From positions 1-64,000 of the forward strand of contig BEHY01000001.1 in the NCBI GenBank assembly GCA_002898735.1: a stretch of 64,000 nt of DNA, given 5' to 3'. Each line of letters begins with the position of its first letter. Within the stretch, counting starts at the first letter, position 1. The translations under genes were made by a program, and so were the position numbers. The notes beneath the pieces are model-generated. The model did no database searches and was not told where the DNA came from. It was given only the letters and a program-made list of their open reading frames with translations. Below are positions 31,918 through 41,787 of the stretch, piece after piece. The stretch comes from Candidatus Thermoflexus japonica. Its GTDB lineage: Bacteria; Chloroflexota; Anaerolineae; Thermoflexales; Thermoflexaceae.

Positions 31918-32460
31918 TCATCGCCGGGAAGCCGAAAGTTCCTCGAGGATCGAATAGAGCAGCTCCAGGACCACGGTTTTCACACTGTCGCGCCGGGTGG
32001 CAACGCACGGCAACACCTTGACCCGCCCGTCCAGACGCAGCGCGATGCGGAGATCCTCGGGGTCCCACGCGTCCTCAAGGTCCTGTTTGTTGGCGGCAAC
32101 CACGAAGGGGGTTTGGGCGTAGCGGCGAAAGGTGTCGAGGATATTGCGAGCCTCTCGGAACGTCTCCGGTCTCGTGCTGTCGACCATCACGATGAATCCC
32201 AGCATCCCCTCCGCCAGGATCTCCCACATAAAATCAAACCGCCGCTGGCCGGGCGTTCCGAACAGATACAGCACCAGATCCTTATCGATCGTGATCCGCC
32301 CGAAATCCATCGCCACGGTGGTCTGATCCTTAACGGCCCGCTCCGCCGCCGTGGTGATCCGCCGCTCGGTGGAGACCACCTCGATCTCGCTGATCGTTCG
32401 GATGAACTGGGTCTTCCCTGAGGCGAAAGGCCCGGTCACCACGATTTTCACTGCCTGCAT
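31918..32460 (-). CDS. Small GTPase of the COG2229/MglA-like group
   Basis: Protein of 180 residues. G1 loop GPFASGKTQF (10-19), G3-like LFGTPGQRRFDFMWE and G4 VAANKQDLEDA are intact; the usual DxxG is replaced by FGTPG, as in this group of bacterial Ras-like proteins. Relatives usually work with Roadblock or DUF4388 proteins in polarity, motility or signalling. Here the DUF4388 gene lies 75 bases upstream on the same strand, supporting a functional pair. The start is at ATG 32460. The biological role is unknown. Confidence 0.85.
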   Translation of the reverse strand: MQAVKIVVTGPFASGKTQFIRTISEIEVVSTERRITTAAERAVKDQTTVAMDFGRITIDKDLVLYLFGTPGQRRFDFMWEILAEGMLGFIVMVDSTRPETFREARNILDTFRRYAQTPFVVAANKQDLEDAWDPEDLRIALRLDGRVKVLPCVATRRDSVKTVVLELLYSILEELSASRR

Positions 32461-32535
32461 GGGTTTGTCGTCCTCCCAGGAGATCTGCCCGCCAGGGATG
32501 CGAACCTTCGATCTCTCACACCCTCCCCAGAGGCG

Positions 32536-33342
32536 CTACAGCCGGCGGAAGTAATTGATCAGCTTCTCCACCACGGAGCGCGAGACTCCGCTCCCGGGCC
32601 CGCGGGCCGGCACGCCGGGCGGCGGTGTGGCGGGCGGCGGCGCCCCCAGCTCGATCAGCCCAGCCTGGAGGAGCCCGTAGATGATCCGCCGGATCTGGAT
32701 CTCATCCATGTTCAGACGGCGCATGATCTGCTCAATGGTGTTCCGGCCGTTGACCTGGCTGATCACCCGCCACTCCTCCGCGCTCAGCTGCACCTTGCGA
32801 ATCGCCTCCGGGCGGCTGGTCAGCCGGACCGGGATGTCCAGATCCGGGAGCTCCTCCTTCAGGCGCTCCACCTCCCGGAGACGCCGGGCCCCCTCCATAA
32901 TGATGTTCTCCAGATCCATGGGGACCGGAATGCGATTTTGCAATACCTGAAGATCCGGCTCGAAGCGGAAAACGCCCTCGTTCCAGGAAAACAGCCGGTA
33001 AACCACATCCAGCATCTGGGCCCGCAGGCTGTTCAGGATATCCTGCTGAGTGACATAGCCCGCTTCGATCAGCTTGAGGCCCAGCACCTTATCATCCTGA
33101 AGGCGGGTGAGATCGAACCCCTTCAGCTGTTCCGGCTGAAGCTTGCCGGCCCGGATCAGGACGTCCACCAGGCGTCCGTCCTGGCGATCCAGCGCTGCAA
33201 AGATCAGCTTGCCATCTTTAAAACAGAGGCGAGCCGTGCCGTTCCGGCTTTCCACGGTCAGGGTCCCGGTCTTCCGGGCCAGATGGATCAGATTGAGCAG
33301 CTGGGTGGTATTGAAATCCCGGAGGTTTCCCTTTAACGCCAT
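32536..33342 (-). CDS. DUF4388 (PATAN-like) domain protein
   Basis: Protein of 268 residues. The N-terminal domain (MALKGNLRDFNTTQLLNLI...KTGTLTVES...FKDGKLIFAAL) is a typical DUF4388 domain; a second segment with LGLKLIEAGYVTQQDILNSL resembles the related GspE N-terminal-type fold, and residues 180-235 look like a winged helix (EEWRVISQVNGRNTIEQIMRRL). A Pro/Gly-rich linker precedes a short basic C-terminal helix. Such proteins occur with small GTPases and response regulators; this one precedes the GTPase gene. AGGAGG seven bases before the ATG fixes the start. Confidence 0.82.
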   Translation of the reverse strand: MALKGNLRDFNTTQLLNLIHLARKTGTLTVESRNGTARLCFKDGKLIFAALDRQDGRLVDVLIRAGKLQPEQLKGFDLTRLQDDKVLGLKLIEAGYVTQQDILNSLRAQMLDVVYRLFSWNEGVFRFEPDLQVLQNRIPVPMDLENIIMEGARRLREVERLKEELPDLDIPVRLTSRPEAIRKVQLSAEEWRVISQVNGRNTIEQIMRRLNMDEIQIRRIIYGLLQAGLIELGAPPPATPPPGVPARGPGSGVSRSVVEKLINYFRRL

Positions 33343-33459
33343 TCAGGATCCTCCTGAATTGCGGGGTCAACCGAAACCTGCGCAACGGGATCGGGACCAG
33401 AAAGGCCTGGCTGTCCCTTTTCTTCCCCGGCGAATTCCCGGCTTTCCCATCCCCTACCC

Positions 33460-34248
33460 TCATTCCTGAAGGACCGTTGAAGCGGGGGTCTCCGCCGGTC
33501 CCAGCACCTGATCGACCAGCCGTGGGAGGATTTCTGCAACGTCGCCGCGGATCCGGAGATCGGCATAGCGATCGGCGGCCGTTGGGGAGAGGTTGATGAT
33601 GATCAGGCGGGCCCCATGCTCCTTCGCCAGGATCGGCAGATCCCCCGCGGGGGCGACCTCCAGCGAGGAGCCGGCCACCAGGAACACATCGGCCCGCCGG
33701 GCTTCCTGCTGGGCCGCCAGGAACGCCCGGGCCGGCAACTGCTCTCCAAACAGGATGATATCCGGCTTCAGCATGCCTCCGCACTGCTCACAGCGCGGGA
33801 TGGTCCCATCCCGCAGGAAGGCTTCCAGATGAGGTTCCGCAGGAACCTTGCGATAGCAACGGATGCAGGTCGCTTCCCGGAGATGGCCATGCACCTCGAT
33901 GACGTTGCGGGAACCGGCTTTCTGATGGAGTTCATCGATGTTCTGGGTGATCAGCGCCTTCAGGATGCCTGCGGCTTCCAGGCGGGCGAGCGCATAGTGG
34001 GCAGGGTTCGGCCGGGCTTCCCGGATCATACGAGCCAGCGGGCGCACCCACTCAAAAAACGCTTCGGGACGCCGGGAGAAGGCCCAGATCGAGGCCACCT
34101 CCATGGGATCGTAGATCGTCCATAACCCCGAACCCTCGCTCCGGAAATCCGGGATCCCGGACGGCGTGCTGATCCCCGCGCCGGTCAGGGCGACCAGATG
34201 GTGAGCGCGCCGGATCAGCTCGGCGGCGCGGATCAGTTCTTCATGCAT
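33460..34248 (-). CDS. cobB: Sirtuin-type NAD-dependent protein deacylase
   Basis: SIR2-family enzyme of 262 residues removing acyl groups from lysines using NAD. Motifs in order: LVALTGAGISTPSGIPDFRSEGSGLW (NAD binding), ITQNIDELHQKAG, EVHGHL with the catalytic His, and a zinc site made of ATCIRCYRK and RCEQCGG. VAGSSLEVAPAGDLP completes the fold. The start at ATG 34248 is chosen because it gives the normal N-terminus; the GAGGG upstream is rather distant. The gene is downstream of a hairpin element and appears to be a separate unit. Confidence 0.9.
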   Translation of the reverse strand: MHEELIRAAELIRRAHHLVALTGAGISTPSGIPDFRSEGSGLWTIYDPMEVASIWAFSRRPEAFFEWVRPLARMIREARPNPAHYALARLEAAGILKALITQNIDELHQKAGSRNVIEVHGHLREATCIRCYRKVPAEPHLEAFLRDGTIPRCEQCGGMLKPDIILFGEQLPARAFLAAQQEARRADVFLVAGSSLEVAPAGDLPILAKEHGARLIIINLSPTAADRYADLRIRGDVAEILPRLVDQVLGPAETPASTVLQE

Positions 34249-34363
34249 CGCAGAATATTCCCTCGGATCAGGAGCTATACCCCCATCACAGAGCAACGGT
34301 AGGAGAGGGGCAACGGTGTCATTCCCACCGAGTAATAATACTGCAGTGGCCTCTTCCTGAGAT

Positions 34364-34409
34364 TTTTGGGGCTACGAGGGCGTCGAAGGCGCCCCATGCA
34401 GCCCCAAAA
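34364..34409. terminator. Stem-loop between the M20 peptidase and sirtuin genes
   Basis: TTTTGGGGCT (34364-34373) pairs with AGCCCCAAAA (34400-34409), and GGGCG/CGCCC pair inside. It could end the M20 peptidase transcript on the minus strand, but after the stem that strand reads A-rich, not T-rich. Confidence 0.45.
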
Positions 34410-34467
34410 CATATTTTTCGGGATCATCCAGCCTCGATGAACCGGAGCCCAATCGCGCAAGTCCTAA

Positions 34468-35619
34468 CTATAATACCGTCCATCGAGCCAGCAAAGCGGC
34501 GACCAGAGCGGCCCGCTGGGGGAGGGAATCGATGTGCACATGCTCATCCAGGGCGTGGGCGCCGTTCCCGACAGCCCCCAGGCCGTCCAGCGTGGGGATG
34601 CCCAGGGCGGCCGTGAAATTCGCATCGCTCCCCCCTCCGGTTCCCCCCTCGGTCAGCGTCAGCCCCAATTCCGCGGCGATGGCGCGAGCCCGCTCGAAGG
34701 TCGCCACCATGAGGGCGTTGCGTTCCATCGGGGGCCGGTTGAACCCACCCCTTACCTCCAGGCGGGCACCGTCGAGAACCGGCCGCAGGCTCCGGAAGGC
34801 CTTCTCGATCCGATCCATCTCCGCCCGCGTGGCCACCCGCACATCCACCACCATCTCCGCATATTCCGGCACCACATTCGGGCGGGTCCCGCCCCGGATC
34901 ACCCCCACGGTCACGGTGGTGCCCCGCCGGGGATCCGCCAGCCCGCGCAGGCGCATGATCTGATAGGCCAGCTCCTCGATGGCATTGACCCCGCGCTGGG
35001 GATCCGCTCCGGCATGAGCCGATCGACCATAGGCCGCCACCACAAAATCCCCCACCCCTTTGCGGAAGGTCTTCAAGCTTCCATCGGGAAGCGCGGGCTC
35101 CAGACAGAGCACCAGATGGCTCCGCCGGGCTTCCTCCTCGATCAGGGGGCGGGAGGTCTCGCTCCCCGTTTCCTCATCGCTGGTGAAGAGCATGCGGATC
35201 CGATGGGGAGGGCGAATGGCAAGCGCCCGGAGCCCCTGCAGGGCCCCCAGAAGGATCGCGATCCCGCCCTTCATATCGAAGACCCCAGGGCCGTAGAGCC
35301 GACCGTTCTCCTCCCGGATGGGCATCCGGGACAGGGTTCCCAGAGGCCACACCGTATCCAGATGACAGAGGGTGAGGATCTGGATCGGGGCCTCGGGGTC
35401 TCCCCCGGTGGCGATCCAGTGATCGCCCACCGTTTCCTGAGGGATGCGCTCCACCTGCGCCCCGAGATCCCTCAGGCGCTCCGCCACAAACTCCCCCAGC
35501 CGATCCACGGCCGCCTTATCCGTGGTGGGCGACTCCCGAAGGGTGAGCTCGCGCAGTAACGACACCAGCTCCTCCCGAAGCTCGAAGAACCGATCCATCC
35601 AGGATGTTAACGATGTCAT
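34468..35619 (-). CDS. M20-family metallopeptidase (glutamate carboxypeptidase type)
   Basis: Protein of 383 residues of the M20/ArgE-DapE-CPG2 family. Metal ligands lie in LTLCHLDTVWP (His), GPGVFDMKGG (Asp) and FTSDEETGSE (catalytic Glu pair), with a later GGSDANFTAALGIPTLDGLG. The dimerisation domain begins at VVAAYGRSAHAG. No signal peptide is seen, so it acts in the cytoplasm, probably on peptides or N-acyl amino acids. GGGAG seven bases before the ATG at 35619 supports the start. It lies about 117 bases upstream of, and converges with nothing in, the following sirtuin unit. Confidence 0.88.
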   Translation of the reverse strand: MTSLTSWMDRFFELREELVSLLRELTLRESPTTDKAAVDRLGEFVAERLRDLGAQVERIPQETVGDHWIATGGDPEAPIQILTLCHLDTVWPLGTLSRMPIREENGRLYGPGVFDMKGGIAILLGALQGLRALAIRPPHRIRMLFTSDEETGSETSRPLIEEEARRSHLVLCLEPALPDGSLKTFRKGVGDFVVAAYGRSAHAGADPQRGVNAIEELAYQIMRLRGLADPRRGTTVTVGVIRGGTRPNVVPEYAEMVVDVRVATRAEMDRIEKAFRSLRPVLDGARLEVRGGFNRPPMERNALMVATFERARAIAAELGLTLTEGGTGGGSDANFTAALGIPTLDGLGAVGNGAHALDEHVHIDSLPQRAALVAALLARWTVL

Positions 35620-35736
35620 GATCGTTCTCCCGGCAGGTGGCATCTGTTGAGGACATCCGCCGTTCGGCTCCAACTCGGGGGGACGGGGTGACCCCTCTCC
35701 CTTATTTCGCGGCCCCCAGGCCTCCATTCGGGTGAA

Positions 35737-36684
<948 letters not shown>

Positions 36685-36821
36685 CCTTCGCCCCCTGTGG
36701 ATCCTCGCCCCATCCATGGAACCCGGGGATCAAACCCTTCCAGGACGTGTCGGACGCCTCCGGCGCTCCGCACGCTCCCTGAAAGCCCCCGATGGGGAAG
36801 TCTGTATCCATCGCGACCCAC

Positions 36822-37895
36822 TTACCCGGGAAGCCCCTGCCGCAGGATCCGCAGCCAGTTCCCCCCCATCACGGCTTCGATATCCGCCTCCGCGAAGCCA
36901 GCTTCCCGAAGCGCCTGGGCGATTTTCGGAAGATCGGCCACCGTGTCGAATTCCGCCGGCACCGACTCCGCGCCGAATCCCCCATCGAAATCGCTGCCGA
37001 TCCCGACATGGCGCGCATCCCCTACCCGCTGACAGACATAGTCGATCGCCCGCACCACATCCCGGATCGTGACCGCTTCCTTTGGATCCCCACGCGTCCA
37101 TCCCCTCTTCAGCATCCGGTTCGAGAGCACCACCCCGATCACGCCATCCCGCTCCGCCAGGGCCCGGATCATCGCATCGGAAAGCTGACGATCTCCTGGC
37201 ACCAGCGCCTGGGGATTCGAGTGGCTGGCGATCACCGGGCCCTCATAGCGATCCAGGGCCTCGAAGAAGCTCCGTTCAGCCATGTGGCTGAGGTCCAGAA
37301 TGATCGGGAACTCCTGCATGGCCTTCAGGAGGCGGCGCCCATCGTCCGTCAGGGGGCCGGGCTCCCCGGTTCCGCCGGCATAACGCGTGGCCCCCCAGGC
37401 CAGGCCGATGATCCGCACGCCCCGTTCATACCAGACTTCCACTTCCTCCGGCCGGCGGATGGGATCCGCCCCTTCCATCAACCGGACGATCCCGATGCAT
37501 CGGTGATCCTGCTCCGGGCGGGGCTCCTTCCAGGTCTCCAGCACGGCCTCCAGATCCTTCCGGGTATCGATCAGGCGGAAGCGCGGCTGGGTCTCCGCGA
37601 GGCGCTCATAGTAATCCAGCTGCGCCATTCCCTCCGCATACGCCTCATCGGGCGTGCGGTAGGTTCGCTCCAGCGGGGAGCGGGCCCGGCGCGCGGGCAT
37701 CACAAAGATCGTCCCGAAGATCACCGCTACCCCGCCGGCCAGCCATTCGGGGAGGCCCAGCATGCACCGCCCATTCAGACGCGGGATCTCCGTCCCTTCC
37801 TCCTGTTCCCGGATCGTATAGGCGGATTGAGTGTAATCCCGCCCGAACGATCGGGCGTTCCAGGCCAGATCTTCGTGAGCGTCGACGATGATCAT
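36822..37895 (-). CDS. Membrane dipeptidase (M19 renal dipeptidase family)
   Basis: Zinc dipeptidase of 357 residues. Expected ligands appear in MIIVDAHEDLAW (HxD), VRLMEGADPI (Glu), ILDLSHMAE and VIASHSNPQAL (His), and HVGIGSDFDGGFG (Asp). Despite the family name no signal peptide or anchor is present. The family cleaves dipeptides, including some with D-residues. The start is at ATG 37895, with AAGGAGG 14 bases upstream, longer than usual spacing. It follows the thioesterase gene by 67 bases. Confidence 0.87.
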   Translation of the reverse strand: MIIVDAHEDLAWNARSFGRDYTQSAYTIREQEEGTEIPRLNGRCMLGLPEWLAGGVAVIFGTIFVMPARRARSPLERTYRTPDEAYAEGMAQLDYYERLAETQPRFRLIDTRKDLEAVLETWKEPRPEQDHRCIGIVRLMEGADPIRRPEEVEVWYERGVRIIGLAWGATRYAGGTGEPGPLTDDGRRLLKAMQEFPIILDLSHMAERSFFEALDRYEGPVIASHSNPQALVPGDRQLSDAMIRALAERDGVIGVVLSNRMLKRGWTRGDPKEAVTIRDVVRAIDYVCQRVGDARHVGIGSDFDGGFGAESVPAEFDTVADLPKIAQALREAGFAEADIEAVMGGNWLRILRQGLPG

Positions 37896-37962
37896 GGCGT
37901 CCGAACTTTCCTCCTTTGCAGCGGAACTGCGATGCAGGGGAGAGAGCCCTCCGATTGGGGCG

Positions 37963-38406
37963 TTACGTGTCCCCCGCCTCGAATTGAAGAAACCGCTCGC
38001 GCCAGGGCTCCGGGATCGGCACGGGGACTCCCTGGGCATAATCGTAAGCCACCTGCACCGAGCGACCCAGGGCCATCACCTGGCCGCTGTCGCAGCGCTC
38101 GATTTTATACAGAAAGACGAAACTCCGCTGACGCACTTCAGCGACCCGGATCCAGACCTGGATCGGCATCCCCATAGTGATGGGAGCCCGATACTGACAC
38201 ATGGCCTCCGCCACGATCATCCCGAAGGGTTCCAGCGGAGGGGGCAGACCGGCCAGCTGGCGGATGTAATGGAGGCGCGCCTGCTCAAAATAGGTGAAAT
38301 AGACCGCGTTGTTGACATGGCCCATCGCATCCATATCCCGGAAGCGGACCTCGATGGGCACGGCCATGCGGAACGGCAGATCCGGCGGGAAGAGTTCCTC
38401 CCTCAT
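37963..38406 (-). CDS. Acyl-CoA thioesterase, YbgC/4HBT hotdog family
   Basis: Protein of 147 residues with a single hotdog domain. The active-site segment VRFRDMDAMGHVNNAVYFTYFEQAR, with the catalytic Asp in DMDAMGH, is typical of 4-hydroxybenzoyl-CoA thioesterase relatives. It hydrolyses acyl-CoA or acyl-ACP thioesters of unknown chain. Its ATG overlaps the TGA of the upstream metallophosphoesterase gene (ATGA), so they are translationally coupled. Confidence 0.88.
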   Translation of the reverse strand: MREELFPPDLPFRMAVPIEVRFRDMDAMGHVNNAVYFTYFEQARLHYIRQLAGLPPPLEPFGMIVAEAMCQYRAPITMGMPIQVWIRVAEVRQRSFVFLYKIERCDSGQVMALGRSVQVAYDYAQGVPVPIPEPWRERFLQFEAGDT

Positions 38407-38903
38407 GGCTCGACCTCGACGAAGCGAAGTTCATCGGTCTCGAGATCCAGGATGCAGAAGGAACGGCTTTCATGCCGGACCCCTCCCAGGGCGCCCGGGT
38501 TGATAACGCGGGTCCGATGGATCCGTTCATCGCGACGCCGGTGGGTGTGGCCATGGAAAATGTAATCGAACTCCCCCGACGCGATCGCCCGCTGCAGGCG
38601 CTCCGCATCATCGCCGTGGAGGATAAGGATACGGCGGCCCGCCACGGTGGTGCTCAATTCATCGCCCAGGAAGGGCTGGCGGCCCAGGGCCACCACGGCC
38701 GGCTCCAGGGTGTCCAGACGATCCAGATTGCCGCGCACGAACAGCACATCCCAGCCCTCGAAAAGGGAGACGATCTCCGGCGAGGTTACATCCCCACAAT
38801 GGAAGAGGCGTTCCACATGCTCCTGGCGGAGGATCTCCAGCGCCCGACGGGTGTTCTCAACGTGATCATGGGTGTCGCTCAGGATCCCGATCCGCACCGC
38901 CAT
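38403..38903 (-). CDS. YfcE-type metallophosphoesterase
   Basis: Phosphodiesterase of 166 residues. Ligands: GILSDTHDH (Asp10, His12), FHCGDVTSPE, FVRGNLDR, LHGDDAER and FHGHTHRRR, ending with NPGALGG. This short form matches YfcE/MJ0936 phosphodiesterases. The ATG at 38903 overlaps the GGAGGG site almost directly; a GTG two codons later (38897) has ideal spacing and may be the true start. It is coupled to the thioesterase gene. Confidence 0.88.
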   Translation of the reverse strand: MAVRIGILSDTHDHVENTRRALEILRQEHVERLFHCGDVTSPEIVSLFEGWDVLFVRGNLDRLDTLEPAVVALGRQPFLGDELSTTVAGRRILILHGDDAERLQRAIASGEFDYIFHGHTHRRRDERIHRTRVINPGALGGVRHESRSFCILDLETDELRFVEVEP

Positions 38904-39061
38904 CCCTCCGTGAATCGGGTTTTGAGTCAGGGCTCCGGACCAGCGAACCGCATGATCCTGGATCCCGGCGCTCCCTCAGCGTGGAGCTCCCCTCCCCAGA
39001 GGGCCCCCGGGCTGCGAACAGGAGTCCGCCCCGGGAATGGGCAGGGGCAACCGGGGGTGCC

Positions 39062-41596
39062 TCAGGGGCCCAGGGCAGCCAGGGCCCGCCGGTAGGCTTC
39101 CAGCGCCTTCTGCAGTTTACCGGCCTCCTGATAGGCATCCCCCAACACCTGCCAGAGGCGTGATTCGCCGGGCCGCAGTTGCACCGCCTGCTCCAGATCT
39201 GCGATCACCGCATCGCGCATCGACGCGACCCGCAGGAGGCGCTGATATTCCCGGACCGCCCGCGCGGTATCGCCCAGGTTGAACAGCAGCCGCGCCATCG
39301 CCAGCCGGGTCTCGTGGTCGCGCGGCTGTTCCTTCAGGCGGGCTTCGTATTCCGCCAGGACACTTAGCAGCGGGCCGGCCATCGCTTCCGCGATGGGGAC
39401 GGCCTGCAGGCGCTCCAGCCAGCGGAGGTCTACTGGAGGAAGCGGCTCCGGCACCTTCCCGGCCGGCGGAACGCCTTCATCGACCGCCAGGAGATCCCAG
39501 ATCGGCGCCCCGGCGGGGGGTGGTGTCTCCACCGTCGGCGCAGCGGCCGCCTCCGGAACCCCCGCTTCGGGGGCCGCCTCCCGAACTTCCTCCACTGCCG
39601 GCGGAGCTTCCATCGGAAATTCTACCGGCGCGGCCTCGATGGGCGGCTCCTCCATCACCGACGGCGTCTCCGCGGGTGCCTCTTCCAGGAACAGCCCGAG
39701 CTCCGCCCTCCACTCCGGGGGGATCTCCAGGGGCTGCGCGGCGGCTTCCTCCAGCAGCGCCTGGAACTGCGCCTCCTCGGGGGGAGCAGCCTCCAGCGCT
39801 TCCTCCGGCGGCTTGAGGGCCAGCAGCCACTCCGGGAGCGCCGCTCCCTCTTCCGCGGGGATCTCCTCTATCTCCTCGCCTGCCGGGATCCCGGGGAGCT
39901 CAGGGGAAGGCGCCGCTTCCATCGGCTCCGGGGGCGGAGCGGGCTCCCGCGTTTCCGCTGGACGGCGGCCCAGGATCTCCGCCATCCGGGCCTCCGCCTC
40001 CCGCTCCGCCTGGGCACGGAGCATCTCCTCCTTCCCTTCCGCAATTCGAGCCAGCCAGGCCAGCGCCTCCTCAGGGCTCAGGGACTCAGGAAGCGGAGGA
40101 AGCCCGGCGAGCTCCGGGGTCGGGCCCTCGGAGGGTTCCTCCATCCCCTCGATCCCATGGGCCTCCGCGGGAAGCCCGGTCACAGGGGGCCTCTCCCCTC
40201 CGGGGATTTCAAGAGCCGCTTCCTCAGATGGCAGGGGGATCCCCGGCGCTTCCGCCGGAGAAGGCTCTGGCCCCTCCAGGCCCGGAAATCCCTTCTCTTC
40301 CCAGGGGACCTCGGGGGGAGGCGGGAGCTCTTCCTCCGGGGTCCATGGAGGCGGTTCAGGCGGCAGGAGGAAATCTTCCTTCAACCACTCCGGCCACTCC
40401 ACCTCGGGGATGGGTTCCTCGATTTCCGGAGGCGCTGGCGCTTCCACCGTCTGGAGCCATTCGGGCACCTCTTCCGCGGTAGCTGCGGGCCTCTCCTCTT
40501 CGGGGGGCGGAGCCTCTTCCACCGCGCGGAGCCATTCGGGCGCCTCCTCCGCAGCGGGCGCTACGATCTCTTCCTCCGGAGGTGGGGCCACCTCCACAGA
40601 GCGGAGCCATTCCAGCGGCTCGGGGATCGGCTCCGGGGGCGTTTCCTGCGGGATCTCCGCGGGGGAAGGGATTTCAGGAGCCAGCCTCAGAGCCTCCTCT
40701 TGCCCCACCGGAGCGGGGGCTTCTGTGGAGGGGATCGCCTCGCCCAGCGGGAGGCCCAGGGCCTGCAGCCACTCGGGGATCTCGCCCTCCTCCACCGGGG
40801 GTCGGGCATAAGCCGGCGTGGGCGGCACATACATGAGCCGTTCGATGCGCACGGCGGTGGGCTGGATGGAGGCGCCGGGGCCGAGGAGATCGAGGGCCAG
40901 CGTGAGCTCGGGGTCCACTGCAGCCGCGCGTCGGAACAGCTCCCGGGCATCGGCCTCGCGGCCGCTGGCCATCCAGAACTCCCCCAGGATCAGGTTGGCC
41001 TTCAGGCAATAGGGCAGCTCCTGCAGCAGGCCCTGGGCCGCCCGGGCGGCTTCCAGGCGACGCCCATCCCGCCACAGCACCTCCAGGTAAAGCGCCCGCA
41101 GATCATAGCGGCCGGGCGCTTCCTGAAGAAGGCTCTCCAGCTCCGCGATGGCCGCGGCGTATAGATGGCCCCGGGCGTAAAGACGGGCCAGCACGCCCCG
41201 GGTCAGGGGGAGGAACTCCGGGGGCGCCCCATCGCGACGGGCGTAAAGCTTGGCCAGCTCCTCGCGGATGAACTCATTGTAGGGGAGGATCTCGTAGGCT
41301 CGCTCCATCTGCCAGGCGGCCTCGGCGATCTTCCCCTGTCGCTCGTAGAGCACGCTGAGGCCGATACGGGGGAGGAAATCCTCGGGGTCCGCACTGAGCG
41401 ACCGGGCGAAGAGATCCAGCGCCGCCTCATCCTGGCCCTTCTCCAGATATGCCTGGCCCAGCAGGCGATAGGCCCTGTAATACTTCGGGTAGCGCTTCAG
41501 GATATGGAAACAGTGGGCGATGGCCTCATCGTAGGCTTCATCCTGGAGGAGGCGCTCAATCTCCGCGCAATACTGAGAAAGCGTGATCTCCTGCAT
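39062..41596 (-). CDS. Large TPR protein with repeated PEWL motifs
   Basis: Protein of 844 residues. Residues 1-265 are tetratricopeptide repeats (QDEAYDEAIAHCFHILKRYPKYYRAYRLLGQAYLEKGQDEAALDLF and following). The long middle part is Glu/Pro/Ala-rich, probably disordered, and repeats a short Trp motif: PEWLQ, LEWLRSVE, PEWLRAVE, PEWLQTVE, PEWLKED and PEWLLALK. The last 100 residues return to TPR-like helices (ETRLAMARLLFNLGDTARAVREYQRLL). No signal peptide or catalytic motif. Probably a scaffold. The start at ATG 41596 follows GGGGG. A TATAAT-like -10 lies about 30 bases upstream of the start. Confidence 0.8.
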   Translation of the reverse strand: MQEITLSQYCAEIERLLQDEAYDEAIAHCFHILKRYPKYYRAYRLLGQAYLEKGQDEAALDLFARSLSADPEDFLPRIGLSVLYERQGKIAEAAWQMERAYEILPYNEFIREELAKLYARRDGAPPEFLPLTRGVLARLYARGHLYAAAIAELESLLQEAPGRYDLRALYLEVLWRDGRRLEAARAAQGLLQELPYCLKANLILGEFWMASGREADARELFRRAAAVDPELTLALDLLGPGASIQPTAVRIERLMYVPPTPAYARPPVEEGEIPEWLQALGLPLGEAIPSTEAPAPVGQEEALRLAPEIPSPAEIPQETPPEPIPEPLEWLRSVEVAPPPEEEIVAPAAEEAPEWLRAVEEAPPPEEERPAATAEEVPEWLQTVEAPAPPEIEEPIPEVEWPEWLKEDFLLPPEPPPWTPEEELPPPPEVPWEEKGFPGLEGPEPSPAEAPGIPLPSEEAALEIPGGERPPVTGLPAEAHGIEGMEEPSEGPTPELAGLPPLPESLSPEEALAWLARIAEGKEEMLRAQAEREAEARMAEILGRRPAETREPAPPPEPMEAAPSPELPGIPAGEEIEEIPAEEGAALPEWLLALKPPEEALEAAPPEEAQFQALLEEAAAQPLEIPPEWRAELGLFLEEAPAETPSVMEEPPIEAAPVEFPMEAPPAVEEVREAAPEAGVPEAAAAPTVETPPPAGAPIWDLLAVDEGVPPAGKVPEPLPPVDLRWLERLQAVPIAEAMAGPLLSVLAEYEARLKEQPRDHETRLAMARLLFNLGDTARAVREYQRLLRVASMRDAVIADLEQAVQLRPGESRLWQVLGDAYQEAGKLQKALEAYRRALAALGP

Positions 41597-41626
41597 CCGG
41601 ATCCCCCTTCCCGTTGGATCGATTTG

Positions 41627-41632
41627 ATTATA
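41627..41632 (-). promoter_or_regulatory. TATAAT-like -10 element upstream of the TPR gene
   Basis: The minus strand reads TATAAT 31 bases before the ATG at 41596. No convincing -35 hexamer is found 16-18 bases further up, so support is limited to the -10 match and its placement. Confidence 0.35.
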
Positions 41633-41787
41633 ACGGGGAATGGGGATCCTGGGGATGAGCCGGCCGCCCTGGGCTGGGCCCGGGCCGGGGCGTTGGCCCC
41701 GGTGAGAGGAGCTGGTCGGGCGAGGGAATCCGAAGGGATCTCCCATCGGAACAAGGGGCCATCCGGTGACCCGCTCCTCAGAATCCT

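Noticed and set aside
39279-40811. 510-codon Ser/Gly-rich frame opposite the TPR gene
   Set aside because: It is the complement of a Glu/Pro/Ala-rich coding stretch; no start signal.
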